Shown piece after piece: positions 33,349-41,318 of a stretch of 64,000 nt of DNA (its first letter is position 1; every line of letters begins with the position of its first letter). Below the pieces are notes generated by a model. It was not told the origin of the DNA. It saw only the letters and a list, made by a program, of their open reading frames with translations, and ran no database searches. Origin of the DNA: Ruegeria_C sp041537925 (GTDB lineage: Bacteria; Pseudomonadota; Alphaproteobacteria; Rhodobacterales; Rhodobacteraceae); the NCBI RefSeq assembly GCF_041537925.1, contig NZ_JBGOSH010000003.1, forward strand, positions 496,001-560,000, written 5' to 3'. A program made the translations under genes and the position numbers.

Positions 33349-34305
33349 ATGTTTCCCAACAAACTGATGACGCTCTGCTGCGCGGCTGCTTTGATCGCCC
33401 ACGGCCCCGCCGCAATGGCTGCGGATGTGGTGATAGGTGTGCCAAACTGGCCCTCCGTTCAGGCCACCGCGCATATCCTGAAGGTCGCTGTCGAGGACAG
33501 ACTCGATCTGGAAGTGGACCTGCAGGACGGCTCGAACACCGCTGTGTTCGAAGGGATGGATGCCGGCACGATCCATGTCCATCCCGAGGCCTGGCTGCCC
33601 AATCTCGACCACCTCAAGAGGCAATATGTCGATGGCAAGAAATCGATCAAACTGTCGCCCCTTGCGGCCAAGGGCACGCAGGCGATGTGCGTCACAAAAG
33701 GCACCGCCGACAGAACCGGGATCACCGACATCAAGCAGTTGCGGGACCCGGAAATGGCCAAGAACTTCGACAGTGATGGCAATGGCAAAGGCGAGGTCTG
33801 GATCGGTGCAGAGGGCTGGGGATCAACTCCGATCGAACAGATCCGCGCCCGGTCCTACGGCTATGACAAGACCATGACCCTGCAGGTGATGGAGGAAAGT
33901 GCGGCGCTGGCGGATGTCGAGGCTGCGATCAAGGCGGACAAGAACATCGTCTTTTTCTGCTACACACCGCATCACATGTTTGTCCTGCATGATCTGATTG
34001 TCCTGAAAGAGCCCACTTTTGACGCGCGCCAGTGGGTGATAGTACCCCCCTCGCCCACGCCAGGTTGGCTGGAGAAATCGACAGCGGGCGTCGCCTGGGA
34101 TACCGCGTCGCTCAATATCGGCTATGCGACCTTGCTTGAGACCGAACAGCCCGAAGTTGCGGCGATGCTGGGCAATGTCTCGCTGGACACCGATACGCTG
34201 TCTGCAATGACCTATGCGCTGACGGTCGAAAACCAGGACCCGGCGGAATTCGCCAAGACCTGGGTAGAAGAGAACGCAGACACAGTGGATGGCTGGTTCC
34301 AGTAA
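33349..34305 (+). CDS. glycine betaine/proline-type ABC transporter substrate-binding protein (ProX-like), orphan
   Basis: A 318-residue periplasmic protein. A signal peptide (MTLCCAAALIAHGPAAMA, ends near residue 25) precedes an OpuAC-type domain (about 27-310): VVIGVPNWPSVQATAHILKV, DGSNTAVFEGMDAGTIHVHPEAW (binding-site block), IGAEGWGSTPIEQI and FCYTPHHMFVLHDL with the aromatic pocket residue. It should bind a quaternary amine such as glycine betaine, choline or proline betaine. No ProV or ProW gene lies nearby, so it must serve a transporter encoded elsewhere. AGAGAGGAG precedes the ATG at 33349; upstream in-frame sequence has no signal character. Confidence 0.88.
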   Translation: MFPNKLMTLCCAAALIAHGPAAMAADVVIGVPNWPSVQATAHILKVAVEDRLDLEVDLQDGSNTAVFEGMDAGTIHVHPEAWLPNLDHLKRQYVDGKKSIKLSPLAAKGTQAMCVTKGTADRTGITDIKQLRDPEMAKNFDSDGNGKGEVWIGAEGWGSTPIEQIRARSYGYDKTMTLQVMEESAALADVEAAIKADKNIVFFCYTPHHMFVLHDLIVLKEPTFDARQWVIVPPSPTPGWLEKSTAGVAWDTASLNIGYATLLETEQPEVAAMLGNVSLDTDTLSAMTYALTVENQDPAEFAKTWVEENADTVDGWFQ

Positions 34306-34320
34306 CCTGGTCCGCCGACG

Positions 34321-35115
34321 CTATTTGGATCCGAAGGGCCGGCGGGCGCTGGCCACCATGAAACCCGGCCCCGGCACCCATGCGTCCGGGTTACGGATGA
34401 TATCCAGCGCGTCCTTCAACATCGCCTCGGAAATGAAACCGCCCCCGATCAGTTTCGGGGCCAAGGTCGCCAGCGTCAGCGACCATGTTTCCGCCTCCGC
34501 CGCCCCGGCAGTGTCTCCTGCAGGGTTCAGCATGGGCTCGATATGCCTCGCATCGATCTCGCTGAAGCCAAGCTGCGACAGCTGCCTTGGCAGGGCGCTG
34601 CCGAACTGCAAATCCCAGCCCTGTGCCGCCGCAAAGTCGAGATAGGCCGTCCAGAACATCGCCCAGAACCGGCTGGGGCCTGCGGCGATGCGCCCGAAAT
34701 CCATCTCGGTCACTACCAGCGCGCCGCCGGGTTTGAGCGCGCGCAGGATTTGGGCGAGCGCGTTGGTCCGGGTCGGCAGAAAACACAGGACCGCGCGGCA
34801 ATGGATCAGGTCATAGATTCCCTTACCAAGGTCATTCTCGCGCAGGTCGATGCGCACGAGGGTCAGATTGCCCAGGTTGTTTTCACGCACCGCAGACAGG
34901 TCGAGATCGCTGGCGGTGACACTTGCGTGGGGAAGGTTCTCGGCCAGCCGGATCGCCACACTGCCACGCCCGGTGCCAATATCGAGGCAGGTCGCATCTG
35001 CGGGCAGATTGAGCCGGTCGATCACCGCGAAGGTATCAGGGTCATGCGCGCGCGCCATGCGATCAAGTCGCTCAGCCTCAGTAGGCAGATCGTGCGGTAA
35101 TAGGTCTTCGTACAC
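34321..35115 (-). CDS. class I SAM-dependent methyltransferase
   Basis: A 264-residue methyltransferase. Motif I CLDIGTGRGSVAIRLA lies at about residues 44-59 (DxGxGxG), motif II is in SVTASDLDLSAV, motif post-I holds VRIDLRENDLGKGIYDLIHC and motif III is ALKPGGALVVTEMD. These define the Rossmann-like fold; the substrate cannot be told from sequence. The N-terminus MYEDLLPHDLPTEAERLDRM may be a cap. It is convergent with the ProX gene and lies 93 bases downstream of gltX on the same strand. No membrane segment or second domain. Confidence 0.85.
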   Translation of the reverse strand: MYEDLLPHDLPTEAERLDRMARAHDPDTFAVIDRLNLPADATCLDIGTGRGSVAIRLAENLPHASVTASDLDLSAVRENNLGNLTLVRIDLRENDLGKGIYDLIHCRAVLCFLPTRTNALAQILRALKPGGALVVTEMDFGRIAAGPSRFWAMFWTAYLDFAAAQGWDLQFGSALPRQLSQLGFSEIDARHIEPMLNPAGDTAGAAEAETWSLTLATLAPKLIGGGFISEAMLKDALDIIRNPDAWVPGPGFMVASARRPFGSK

Positions 35116-35208
35116 GGGGCTATGGCCTCCGGCATCGGGACGGGTCCCGGAGCTTAGGACCGGGCCCGCCTGCGGGTCAAGAACACCGCACCCGGAGGGC
35201 GCACCGCC

Positions 35209-36534
35209 TTAGCCGCGCGCGCGGATCACCTTCAGCAGGGGCAGCAGCGTGGCCATTTCCGGCCCGCGCTCCATGCCAGTCAGTGCTTTGCGCAGAGGCA
35301 TGAACAGACCCTTGCCCTTGCGGCCCGTCGCCTCTTTCACTGCTGCGGTCCAATGACCCCAGCTCTCGGGTCCCAGTGGCCCCTCGGGCAGCAGGGTCAT
35401 GGCCTGCGCGATGAAACCCGTGTCATCGTCGTCGATCAGCGGCTCGGCCCCGTCGCGGCAGAGCGTCCACCAACCCGCCAGATCATCCAGCGTGGTGATG
35501 TTCTCGCGTGCCATCAGCCAGAACGGCTCGGCGATATCCAGAGGCACGCCCAGACCGGCGATAGTGTCAGCCACTGCTGACAGCGGCAGCGACTGCAGAT
35601 AGCGCGCGGTCAGCGGAAAAAGGTCCTGCACGTCGAACTTGGTGGGGGCCGCGCCAAAGCGGGTGATGTCGAACCCTTCGACCAGTTCATCCATGTCGCT
35701 GCGCAGTTCCACCGGATCCGAAGACCCCAGCCGCGCCATCAGGCTCAGCAGCGCCATCGGCTGCACACCGGCCTCGCGCAGGTCGCGCAGAGCAAGCGTG
35801 CCAAGGCGCTTGGACAGCGCTTCGCCCTGCGGGCCGGTCAACAGCGAGTGATGCGCGAAACGCGGGCAGGTGCCGCCCAGCGCCTCGATGATCTGAATCT
35901 GGGTGGCGGTATTGGTCACGTGATCGGACCCGCGCACCACATCCGTGACGCCCATTTCGGTATCATCCACCACCGAGGCAATCGTATAGAGCACCTGGCC
36001 ATCGCCCCGGATCAGCACTGGGTCGGAAACCGACGCCGCATCAATCGAGATGTCGCCCAGAATACCGTCGGTCCAGTTGATACGCGCCTGTTCCAGCTTG
36101 AAGCGCCACACACCAGTGCCGCGCTCGGCGCGGAGCGCCGCTTTCTCGTCGTCGCTCAGGTCCAGCGCCGCGCGGTCATAGACCGGCGGTTTGCCCATGT
36201 TGAGCTGCTTCTTGCGTTTGAGGTCCAGTTCCGTGGGCGTTTCGAATGCTTCGTAGAACCGCCCCATCTCGCGCAGTCGGTCGGCGGCCTCGGCATAGCG
36301 GTCCAGCCGCTCGGACTGACGCTCGACCCGGTCCCAGTGCAGGCCCAGCCAGTCCATGTCCTGTTTGATCGCGTCGACATATTCTTCCTTCGACCGCTCG
36401 GGGTCAGTGTCGTCGATCCGCAGGATGAAGGTGCCCCCCGCCTTGCGGGCTATCAGGTAGTTCATCAGCGCGGTGCGCAGGTTACCCACATGGATAAAGC
36501 CGGTGGGCGAAGGGGCGAAACGGGTGGTGGTCAT
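35209..36534 (-). CDS. gltX: glutamate--tRNA ligase
   Basis: A 441-residue class I aminoacyl-tRNA synthetase that charges tRNA-Glu (and, in organisms with GatCAB, often tRNA-Gln). HIGH motif: SPTGFIHVGNLRTALMN at about residues 9-25; the KMSKS-type loop is EALSKRLGTLAL. Also seen: DTDPERSKEEY, VLYTIASVVDDTEMGVTDVV. The length is at the short end for GltX (about 440-480), as in the alphaproteobacterial GltX2 type; many alphaproteobacteria carry two gltX genes, so the specificity of this copy cannot be decided here. The ATG at 36534 is at the family start with AGGAGA about 8 bases upstream. Confidence 0.95.
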   Translation of the reverse strand: MTTTRFAPSPTGFIHVGNLRTALMNYLIARKAGGTFILRIDDTDPERSKEEYVDAIKQDMDWLGLHWDRVERQSERLDRYAEAADRLREMGRFYEAFETPTELDLKRKKQLNMGKPPVYDRAALDLSDDEKAALRAERGTGVWRFKLEQARINWTDGILGDISIDAASVSDPVLIRGDGQVLYTIASVVDDTEMGVTDVVRGSDHVTNTATQIQIIEALGGTCPRFAHHSLLTGPQGEALSKRLGTLALRDLREAGVQPMALLSLMARLGSSDPVELRSDMDELVEGFDITRFGAAPTKFDVQDLFPLTARYLQSLPLSAVADTIAGLGVPLDIAEPFWLMARENITTLDDLAGWWTLCRDGAEPLIDDDDTGFIAQAMTLLPEGPLGPESWGHWTAAVKEATGRKGKGLFMPLRKALTGMERGPEMATLLPLLKVIRARG

Positions 36535-36702
36535 GGGTGTCTCCTGTTGGCGCGTCTGTTGTCACAGCGGCTTCGCTTTGTCCAGCAACGCGGCACGATC
36601 GGGGATTCGGTTTAGAAAGATCGTCAAGGGAACAAGCATTAAGCGTTGCTTACCCGCAGCTTTCGTTTATCACGATTGCCCAGAACGACAAGAAGCAGGC
36701 AT

Positions 36703-37734
36703 ATGCATCACAATCCCCAGGATTTTCGGCAAAACCCCGGACCGGTACATGCACGTGATTGGATCAAGGTCCTATCGAAGTATCGCGAACCGGACGGACA
36801 GCGCAGCGCGTTCGAGCTTGCCGTCACATTGGGTCCTTTCATCGTGCTTTGGGCGCTGGCGTGGTACGCGCTGTCGATCAGCCTCTGGCTGACGCTTGCG
36901 ATCTCGCTATGCAATGCGGGTTTTCTGCTGCGCCTGTTTGCCATCCAGCACGATTGCGGACACAGCGCCTTTTTCGGCAACCGCACCGTCGGAGACTGGT
37001 TGGGCCGCGTGATCGGGATTCTGACCCTGACGCCCTACGATGTCTGGCGGCGATCGCATGCCATCCATCACAGTGCCTCGGGCAATCTGGGGCGGCGGGG
37101 CATGGGCGATATCCACACGCTGACAGTTGCCGAATATCGCGCCCTGACGCCACTTAAGCGCCTGATGTACCGAGTTTATCGCCATCCCATCACCTTGTTC
37201 GGTCTCGGCCCCGGATACCTGTTTTTTTTGCAGAACCGACTGCCCTTGGGGTTCACCAACAAGGCTAAATACTGGATCAGCGCGATGTGCACGAATGCGG
37301 GCATCCTGGCCGCGCTGTCACTGATTTACTATTTCGGAGGCGCGCTGCCGATCCTGCTGATTTTCCTGCCCACAACGCTTCTTGCCGCGACAGCGGGTGT
37401 CTGGCTGTTTTATGTCCAGCACCAGTTTGAAACCACCCATTGGGCCAACGAGGCAGACTGGGACCTGCATGACGCCGCCCTGCATGGTAGTTCGCATTAC
37501 GTGCTGCCCTCGGTGCTACAATGGGTGAGCGCCAATATCGGCATTCACCATGTTCACCACCTCTATAGCCGTATCCCGTTCTATCGCCTGCCCGAAGTTC
37601 TGCGTGATCACGCGGTGCTGGCGCAAAGCAATCGGATGACGATTCGGGAAAGCCTGTCGAATGCGCGCCTGCATCTGTGGGATGAAAACGCCAAGAAACT
37701 GCTGTCCTTCTCGCAGGCGCGCAAAGCGCAGTGA
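36703..37734 (+). CDS. membrane fatty acid desaturase
   Basis: A 343-residue membrane di-iron enzyme. The three histidine boxes are complete: HDCGHSAFF (HxxxH) at about residue 86, HAIHHSASG (HxxHH) at about 122, and HHVHHLYSRIP (HxxHH) near residue 288. Four or so hydrophobic segments lie between (LGPFIVLWALAWYALSI and others). This class introduces a double bond in acyl lipids, Delta9- or Delta12-type. The ATG at 36703 (MHHNPQDF) is preferred to upstream starts because the ORF upstream is Arg-rich and overlaps the gltX promoter region. The anaerobic fabA/fabB route is also encoded in this window. Confidence 0.92.
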   Translation: MHHNPQDFRQNPGPVHARDWIKVLSKYREPDGQRSAFELAVTLGPFIVLWALAWYALSISLWLTLAISLCNAGFLLRLFAIQHDCGHSAFFGNRTVGDWLGRVIGILTLTPYDVWRRSHAIHHSASGNLGRRGMGDIHTLTVAEYRALTPLKRLMYRVYRHPITLFGLGPGYLFFLQNRLPLGFTNKAKYWISAMCTNAGILAALSLIYYFGGALPILLIFLPTTLLAATAGVWLFYVQHQFETTHWANEADWDLHDAALHGSSHYVLPSVLQWVSANIGIHHVHHLYSRIPFYRLPEVLRDHAVLAQSNRMTIRESLSNARLHLWDENAKKLLSFSQARKAQ

Positions 37735-37765
37735 CGTCTATTCGCTGCGAGAACCTGTCAGGCGC

Positions 37766-38194
37766 TCAGGTCGGCTGCACCGGCCAATGGGTGTTCAGAT
37801 CGCGTAGCCCGGCGCGGACCAGCTCCTCCAGCACGTCGAGATCTATGTCGGCCAGCTTGTTCACATAAAGGCACGATCGCCCGGTCTTGTGCTTGCCAAG
37901 CCTCGACAGGATGGGGCCGAAATCGGCATAGCCCGGCATGATATAGATCGAATGTGCTGCCTTGCGCGGTGAGAACCCGGTGGCCAGAAATTCGCCCTCG
38001 CGCCCGGTGGCGTAGCGATAATGGTAGCGGCCATACCCCACAATGGACGGGCCCCACATCACCGGTTCATACCCGGTCGCCTTGCGAAACAGCGTATCCA
38101 ACATCCGGGCATCAGCGGCTTTCGAGGCGGGCGCCACCGCATCCAGGAACCCACCTACATCGGCGCCGGTCGGGACTGTTTTGTTCTGCGTCAT
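37766..38194 (-). CDS. DUF1801 domain protein
   Basis: A 142-residue cytosolic protein. The blocks LFRKATGYEPVMWGPSIVGYG, GREGEFLATGFSPRKAAHSI and LSRLGKHKTGRSCLYVNKLA match DUF1801 (YdhG-like), where the C-terminal part typically covers small conserved residues of an alpha-beta fold. The role is unknown. It is convergent with the desaturase gene with 31 bases between stops and its start faces the MBL-fold gene. No signal peptide or membrane segment. Confidence 0.85.
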   Translation of the reverse strand: MTQNKTVPTGADVGGFLDAVAPASKAADARMLDTLFRKATGYEPVMWGPSIVGYGRYHYRYATGREGEFLATGFSPRKAAHSIYIMPGYADFGPILSRLGKHKTGRSCLYVNKLADIDLDVLEELVRAGLRDLNTHWPVQPT

Positions 38195-38307
38195 GGGTTA
38201 AGATTTTATCATTCTCTGCCGCAATCACATAGATGCGATGAAACAAGGCTGGGAAGTCTGCCCGCGCGACCTATCTCGCGAAGAAAGCGACCCACAGGAG
38301 GAAGACC

Positions 38308-39237
38308 ATGACACTCAAACTCACCCGCCGTGCAGCACTTGCATCCGCCGCCGCCCTTCCCGCCGCAGCCCTTGCCACCCCGTCGTTTGCCGGGGGCCAT
38401 GGCGGTAACGCCGCAGGCCCGGTGGCGCGCACCTTCAAGCTGGGCGACATGACGGTCACGACGCTGCTTGACGGCACCACCCCGGTGGATGGCGCAAAAG
38501 ATATCTTTGGTGGCGGCGCCTCGGACAAAGATTTTCAAAAGGTGTCCGAAGACAACTTCATCTCAGCCGACGGCGCGCAGTTCTTCTTTACCCCGACGCT
38601 AGTCGATGCGGGCGAAGAGCTGGTCCTCTTCGATACCGGGCTGGGCAAGGGCGGCATCATCACCGCACTGGCGGCGGCAGGCGTGGCCCCCGACGCCATC
38701 GATGTGGTGGTGATAACCCATATGCACCCCGACCATATCGGCGGCATGATGACTGATGGCACACCGACCTTTGCCAATGCCCGCTATGTGACCGGATCAA
38801 CCGAGTATGATTTCTGGGCCAAGGCCGATGAGGGCAACCGGGTCGGCGATATGGTCAAGGCCAATGTCACGCCGATGGCCGAGAAGATGAGCTTTATCGA
38901 GGATGGCGGCAGCATTGCCGCGGGCATCACCGCCAAAGCGGCCTTTGGCCATACGCCCGGTCACATGGTCTATCTGCTGGATAGTGGGGGGCAGCAATTG
39001 GTGCTGACCGCCGATTTGGCCAACCACTATGTCTGGTCCTTCGCCCATCCCGAATGGGAGGTGCGGTTCGACATGGACAAGGCCGCCGCCACACAGGCGC
39101 GCCGCGATGTTCTGGGCATGCTGGCTGCCGACCGAGTGCCGATGATCGGCTATCACATGCCCTTCCCCGCCGCAGGCTTTGTGGAACAGCGCGGCGACGG
39201 ATTCCGTTTCGTGCCGGTCAGCTATCAGATGCTGTGA
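38308..39237 (+). CDS. exported MBL-fold metallo-hydrolase
   Basis: A 309-residue metallo-beta-lactamase-fold hydrolase. The N-terminus TLKLTRRAALASAAALPAAA has a twin-arginine signal with an AxA site near residue 31, so it probably acts in the periplasm after Tat export. Metal motifs: VVITHMHPDHIGGMM (HxHxDH) near residue 140, GHTPGHMVYLL, LTADLANH with the bridging Asp, and IGYHMPFP for the last His. Relatives include AHL lactonase-like and alkylsulfatase-like enzymes; the substrate is unknown. GGAGGA precedes the ATG by 8 bases. Confidence 0.9.
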   Translation: MTLKLTRRAALASAAALPAAALATPSFAGGHGGNAAGPVARTFKLGDMTVTTLLDGTTPVDGAKDIFGGGASDKDFQKVSEDNFISADGAQFFFTPTLVDAGEELVLFDTGLGKGGIITALAAAGVAPDAIDVVVITHMHPDHIGGMMTDGTPTFANARYVTGSTEYDFWAKADEGNRVGDMVKANVTPMAEKMSFIEDGGSIAAGITAKAAFGHTPGHMVYLLDSGGQQLVLTADLANHYVWSFAHPEWEVRFDMDKAAATQARRDVLGMLAADRVPMIGYHMPFPAAGFVEQRGDGFRFVPVSYQML

Positions 39238-39255
39238 AGCACAGGGCCGGGCCGC

Positions 39256-39618
39256 TCAGCGCCGGAACCCATATTCGGTCACGAAACACCGGGGCGACAT
39301 TGCACTGAAGAGATCGCGCAACCTGTCGATCTCTTCGGCTGGTCCATGCAATTCGACCCCGGTGATCTGCACTAGCGCCTGCGTACTCTCAAAAATGTGG
39401 CTGCCCAGTTGCATATGCCGCTGCACCGCCTCAGCGCTGTCATAATCCTCACGCGAGACCGCGGTGCCGTCGGAGCAAAAGCCATAGGCGGTAGCCAGAT
39501 GGCCCGGCTCTTTGTCGTGCAGCGCCACCATGGCGGCGCAGTTTTCGCGGAAGGCGGCAGCGTTTTCGGACGAAATCGAGAAATAGCCGATCACGGTGAC
39601 GATATGCGGTGCGGACAT
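39256..39618 (-). CDS. putative quinol monooxygenase (ABM-like), 120 aa
   Basis: A short cytosolic protein with the size and blocks of the antibiotic-biosynthesis-monooxygenase (ABM/YgiN) fold: HIVTVIGYFSISSENAAAFR (strand and helix), EPGHLATAYGFCSDGT (strands), YDSAEAVQRHMQL (helix) and QALVQITGVELHGPAEEI. Members act as dimers of ferredoxin-like folds on quinols or heme, but the activity of this one is not known. The ATG at 39618 has GAGTTCC-type GGAG about 7 bases upstream; the longer frame to 39726 overlaps non-coding sequence and is rejected. Confidence 0.75.
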   Translation of the reverse strand: MSAPHIVTVIGYFSISSENAAAFRENCAAMVALHDKEPGHLATAYGFCSDGTAVSREDYDSAEAVQRHMQLGSHIFESTQALVQITGVELHGPAEEIDRLRDLFSAMSPRCFVTEYGFRR

Positions 39619-39997
39619 CTGGAACTCCTCAAATCGGGGGCTGGGAAATGCCGACAGTCTAGCGTGACGCACGCGCTCGGACCACCGCGCGCCCGGCTCA
39701 CCGCGCCTTAACTGGTCGCGAGTCATCTTTGGCCGGTCGCGACATGGCCCGGCCTGACATACCGGACCACCAGGAAACCGGCCCCTTCTGGCACAAGGGG
39801 CGCCTTTAAGCGTTTTCGGGCGCGGGGAACAATGCCCCGTTCAACTTTCCGGATTGGCGGCGCCGCCATTTCCTTTGGCCTATACACCGGGTCAGGCAAA
39901 ACTACTGTCAAAACGGCAGGGCAAGCGCCCGTGCCGTGCGATGTGCTGTGCAAATGACGGGAAATCCGCCGCTTTCGCGTCGGGTGTGCAATAAACC
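39619..39997. other. intergenic, no gene seen
   Basis: About 380 bases with no convincing frame on either strand; the minus-strand frame 39723-39953 has a charged, Pro-rich product without family blocks or a ribosome site. A hairpin GCCCCTT-CTGGCAC-AAGGGGC (39781-39801, 7-bp stem) followed by GCCTTTAAG is present and might end a transcript coming from the right. Confidence 0.45.
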
Positions 39998-40026
39998 TTG
40001 CAATCCAAACCGTTCGCCCTCATGTA
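39998..40026 (+). promoter_or_regulatory. predicted promoter of first csp gene
   Basis: TTGCAA, a 17-base spacer and CATGTA. The same layout (TTGCCC, 17 bases, CATATC) precedes the second csp gene, with the same 4-base gap to a conserved leader block. The CTTG...CATNT pattern also resembles heat-shock sigma factor (RpoH) sites. Confidence 0.45.
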
Positions 40027-40030
40027 ATGC

Positions 40031-40154
40031 GCGCTACGTTATTCTTTTTCGACCCACTGTCTCCTTCTCAGGGCGTTCAGTCTATCGATCCAGACCGACT
40101 ACGCCAGGTTGCCGCACTGACGCGGGCAACAGACCAAAACAGGAGACCACGGAT
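40031..40154 (+). promoter_or_regulatory. conserved 5' leader of first csp gene
   Basis: A leader of about 124 bases starts GCGCTACGTTATTCT and contains CACTGTCTCC, GCGTTCAGTCT, CGATCCAGAC and GGAGACCACGGATATG, each repeated in order in the second csp leader (40852-40970). Such long, conserved cold-shock leaders fold into temperature-dependent structures in other bacteria; that role is inferred. Confidence 0.5.
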
Positions 40155-40361
40155 ATGGCTAATGGCACCGTGAAATGGTTCAACACCACCAAAGGCTTCG
40201 GCTTTATCGCACCGGAAACCGGTGGCAAGGACGTTTTCGTCCACATCAGCGCTGTCGAGCGCGCAGGCCTGACCGGCCTGGCCGACAACCAGAAAGTGAC
40301 CTATGACGTCGAAGCTGGCCGTGACGGCCGCGAAAGCGCGACGAACATCCAACTCGCCTGA
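40155..40361 (+). CDS. cold-shock protein, 68 aa
   Basis: A single cold-shock domain of the CspA type that binds single-stranded RNA and DNA. RNP1 is KGFGFIAPE (residues 12-20) and RNP2 is VFVHIS (about 27-32); the start MANGTVKWFNTTKGFGFI and the GLADNQKVTYDVEAGRDGRE end are typical of alphaproteobacterial Csp. The second csp gene, 609 bases on, encodes a protein about 80 percent identical by eye. AGGAGA precedes the ATG. A perfect 10-bp hairpin follows 20 bases after the stop. Confidence 0.95.
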   Translation: MANGTVKWFNTTKGFGFIAPETGGKDVFVHISAVERAGLTGLADNQKVTYDVEAGRDGRESATNIQLA

Positions 40362-40380
40362 ATCGGCTGAGTAAGACCTC

Positions 40381-40404
40381 AGGATGGGTGGCAACACCCA
40401 TCCT
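40381..40404. terminator. bidirectional hairpin between csp and ABM-like gene
   Basis: AGGATGGGTG pairs with CACCCATCCT around GCAA (10-bp stem, four-base loop). It lies between the convergent stops of csp (40361) and the 96-aa gene (40403). No T-tract on either side, so the strength is uncertain. Confidence 0.55.
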
Positions 40405-40693
40405 ACACATCCGCGACAACCTCTCCCTTCATTTCTCCGGTCATGCGTGAAAAGTCTTCGGACTGTACTTTGTTGCGTACAGCGGCAATGGCAGTTTCGG
40501 CAGCATCGCGGGTGGCGGCGTCGGGCCATTCGGTTATGGCGGCGCTGGTGCGCTCGCTGGTGCGCACCACGGTCACGCGGGAAGCGCCCAGATTGCGCAG
40601 CGCGGGCAGGCGCGTTTCGGTTATCTTCTTCATCGTCTGGTCATAATCGACACCGTCGGCATTCTCCCAGGTTGTGATGGTCACATAGGTCAT
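40403..40693 (-). CDS. conserved hypothetical protein, 96 aa (dimeric alpha-beta barrel-like)
   Basis: A 96-residue cytosolic protein. MTYVTITTWENADGVDYDQT, then a helix (MKKITETRLPALRNLGA), VTVVRTSERTSAAITEWPDA and a final helix look like a small ferredoxin-like fold as in ABM or EthD-type proteins. No active-site residue can be named. It is convergent with the first csp gene and divergent from nothing (the second csp gene reads the same way as the first). The ATG at 40693 has AGGGGAGGA about 8 bases upstream. Confidence 0.7.
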   Translation of the reverse strand: MTYVTITTWENADGVDYDQTMKKITETRLPALRNLGASRVTVVRTSERTSAAITEWPDAATRDAAETAIAAVRNKVQSEDFSRMTGEMKGEVVADV

Positions 40694-40818
40694 CTTGTCC
40701 TCCCCTTGGTTGTTGTGACGCCCCTATCTTAGCAGATTCCCGCGATTTTGTCCGCCACGCACCCCGGCGTATTTGCTAGGCACCGACCCGCCCCGCGGGA
40801 TGCGATCGACCGCAACAC

Positions 40819-40847
40819 TTGCCCGATAGCCCGCCGGATGGCATATC
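40819..40847 (+). promoter_or_regulatory. predicted promoter of second csp gene
   Basis: TTGCCC, a 17-base spacer and CATATC, with the same spacing to the conserved leader block as in the first csp gene (39998-40026). The -10 CATAT and CTTG -35 resemble an RpoH-type site as well as a weak sigma70 site. Confidence 0.45.
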
Positions 40848-40851
40848 TGGG

Positions 40852-40970
40852 GCGCTACGTTATTCTATCGATCACTGTCTCCGACCACCGGCGTTCAGTC
40901 TCTCGATCCAGACAACGACGCCGGGCTGCCGCACCCCGCGGGCAGCAATAATCTGAAGGAGACCACGGAT
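40852..40970 (+). promoter_or_regulatory. conserved 5' leader of second csp gene
   Basis: About 119 bases beginning GCGCTACGTTATTCT, with the blocks CACTGTCTCC, GCGTTCAGTCT, CGATCCAGAC and GGAGACCACGGATATG in the same order as the first leader (40031-40154). The regions between differ, so the shared blocks appear to be under selection. Confidence 0.5.
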
Positions 40971-41177
40971 ATGCCCAAAGGCACCGTGAAATGGTTCAAC
41001 ACCACCAAAGGCTTCGGCTTCATCGCGCCCGACGATGGCGGCAATGACGTGTTCGTGCATATCTCGGCCGTCGAACGCGCCGGCCTGACCGGCCTGGCCG
41101 ACAACCAGAAAGTGAATTACGAGCTGCGCGCCGGTCGCGATGGCCGCGAAAGCGCCGACGACATCACGCTGGCCTGA
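40971..41177 (+). CDS. cold-shock protein, 68 aa (second copy)
   Basis: A paralogue of the first csp product with the same length and RNP motifs (KGFGFIAPD, VFVHIS). Differences are clustered at GKDVFVH to GNDVFVH and in the C-terminus (KVNYELRAGRDGRESADDIT). AAGGAGA lies 8 bases before the ATG. A terminator-like hairpin follows (41187-41212). The pair with promoter, leader and coding region repeated, separated by an unrelated convergent gene, shows a segmental duplication. Confidence 0.95.
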   Translation: MPKGTVKWFNTTKGFGFIAPDDGGNDVFVHISAVERAGLTGLADNQKVNYELRAGRDGRESADDITLA

Positions 41178-41186
41178 GATCGCGAA

Positions 41187-41212
41187 GACCGGGCAGATCC
41201 TCCTGCCCGGTC
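41187..41212 (+). terminator. hairpin after second csp gene
   Basis: GACCGGGCAG pairs with CTGCCCGGTC (10 bp, six-base loop), 10 bases after the stop codon. It is followed by ATCCCCTGTCTTT, a weak T-tract. Confidence 0.65.
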
Positions 41213-41241
41213 ATCCCCTGTCTTTGGCATTGCCGGGGGGC

Positions 41242-41257
41242 TGTGAATATTTTCACA
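41242..41257. promoter_or_regulatory. perfect CRP-type box
   Basis: TGTGAATATTTTCACA matches the CRP consensus TGTGA-N6-TCACA at all ten positions; the dyad extends one base on each side. It lies 61 bases upstream of the DUF4157 gene start, a normal activation distance. Which CRP/FNR-family protein of this organism would bind it is not known. Confidence 0.55.
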
Positions 41258-41318
41258 GACCGCAGCGGCGCTGAGGGTTTAGCTCAAACAGGACGCCCTG
41301 AAACCGGAGACCCGCCGA

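Noticed and set aside
39723..39953. 76-residue minus-strand frame in the gap before the first csp gene
   Set aside because: No ribosome site, no family blocks, Pro/Arg-rich; likely chance.
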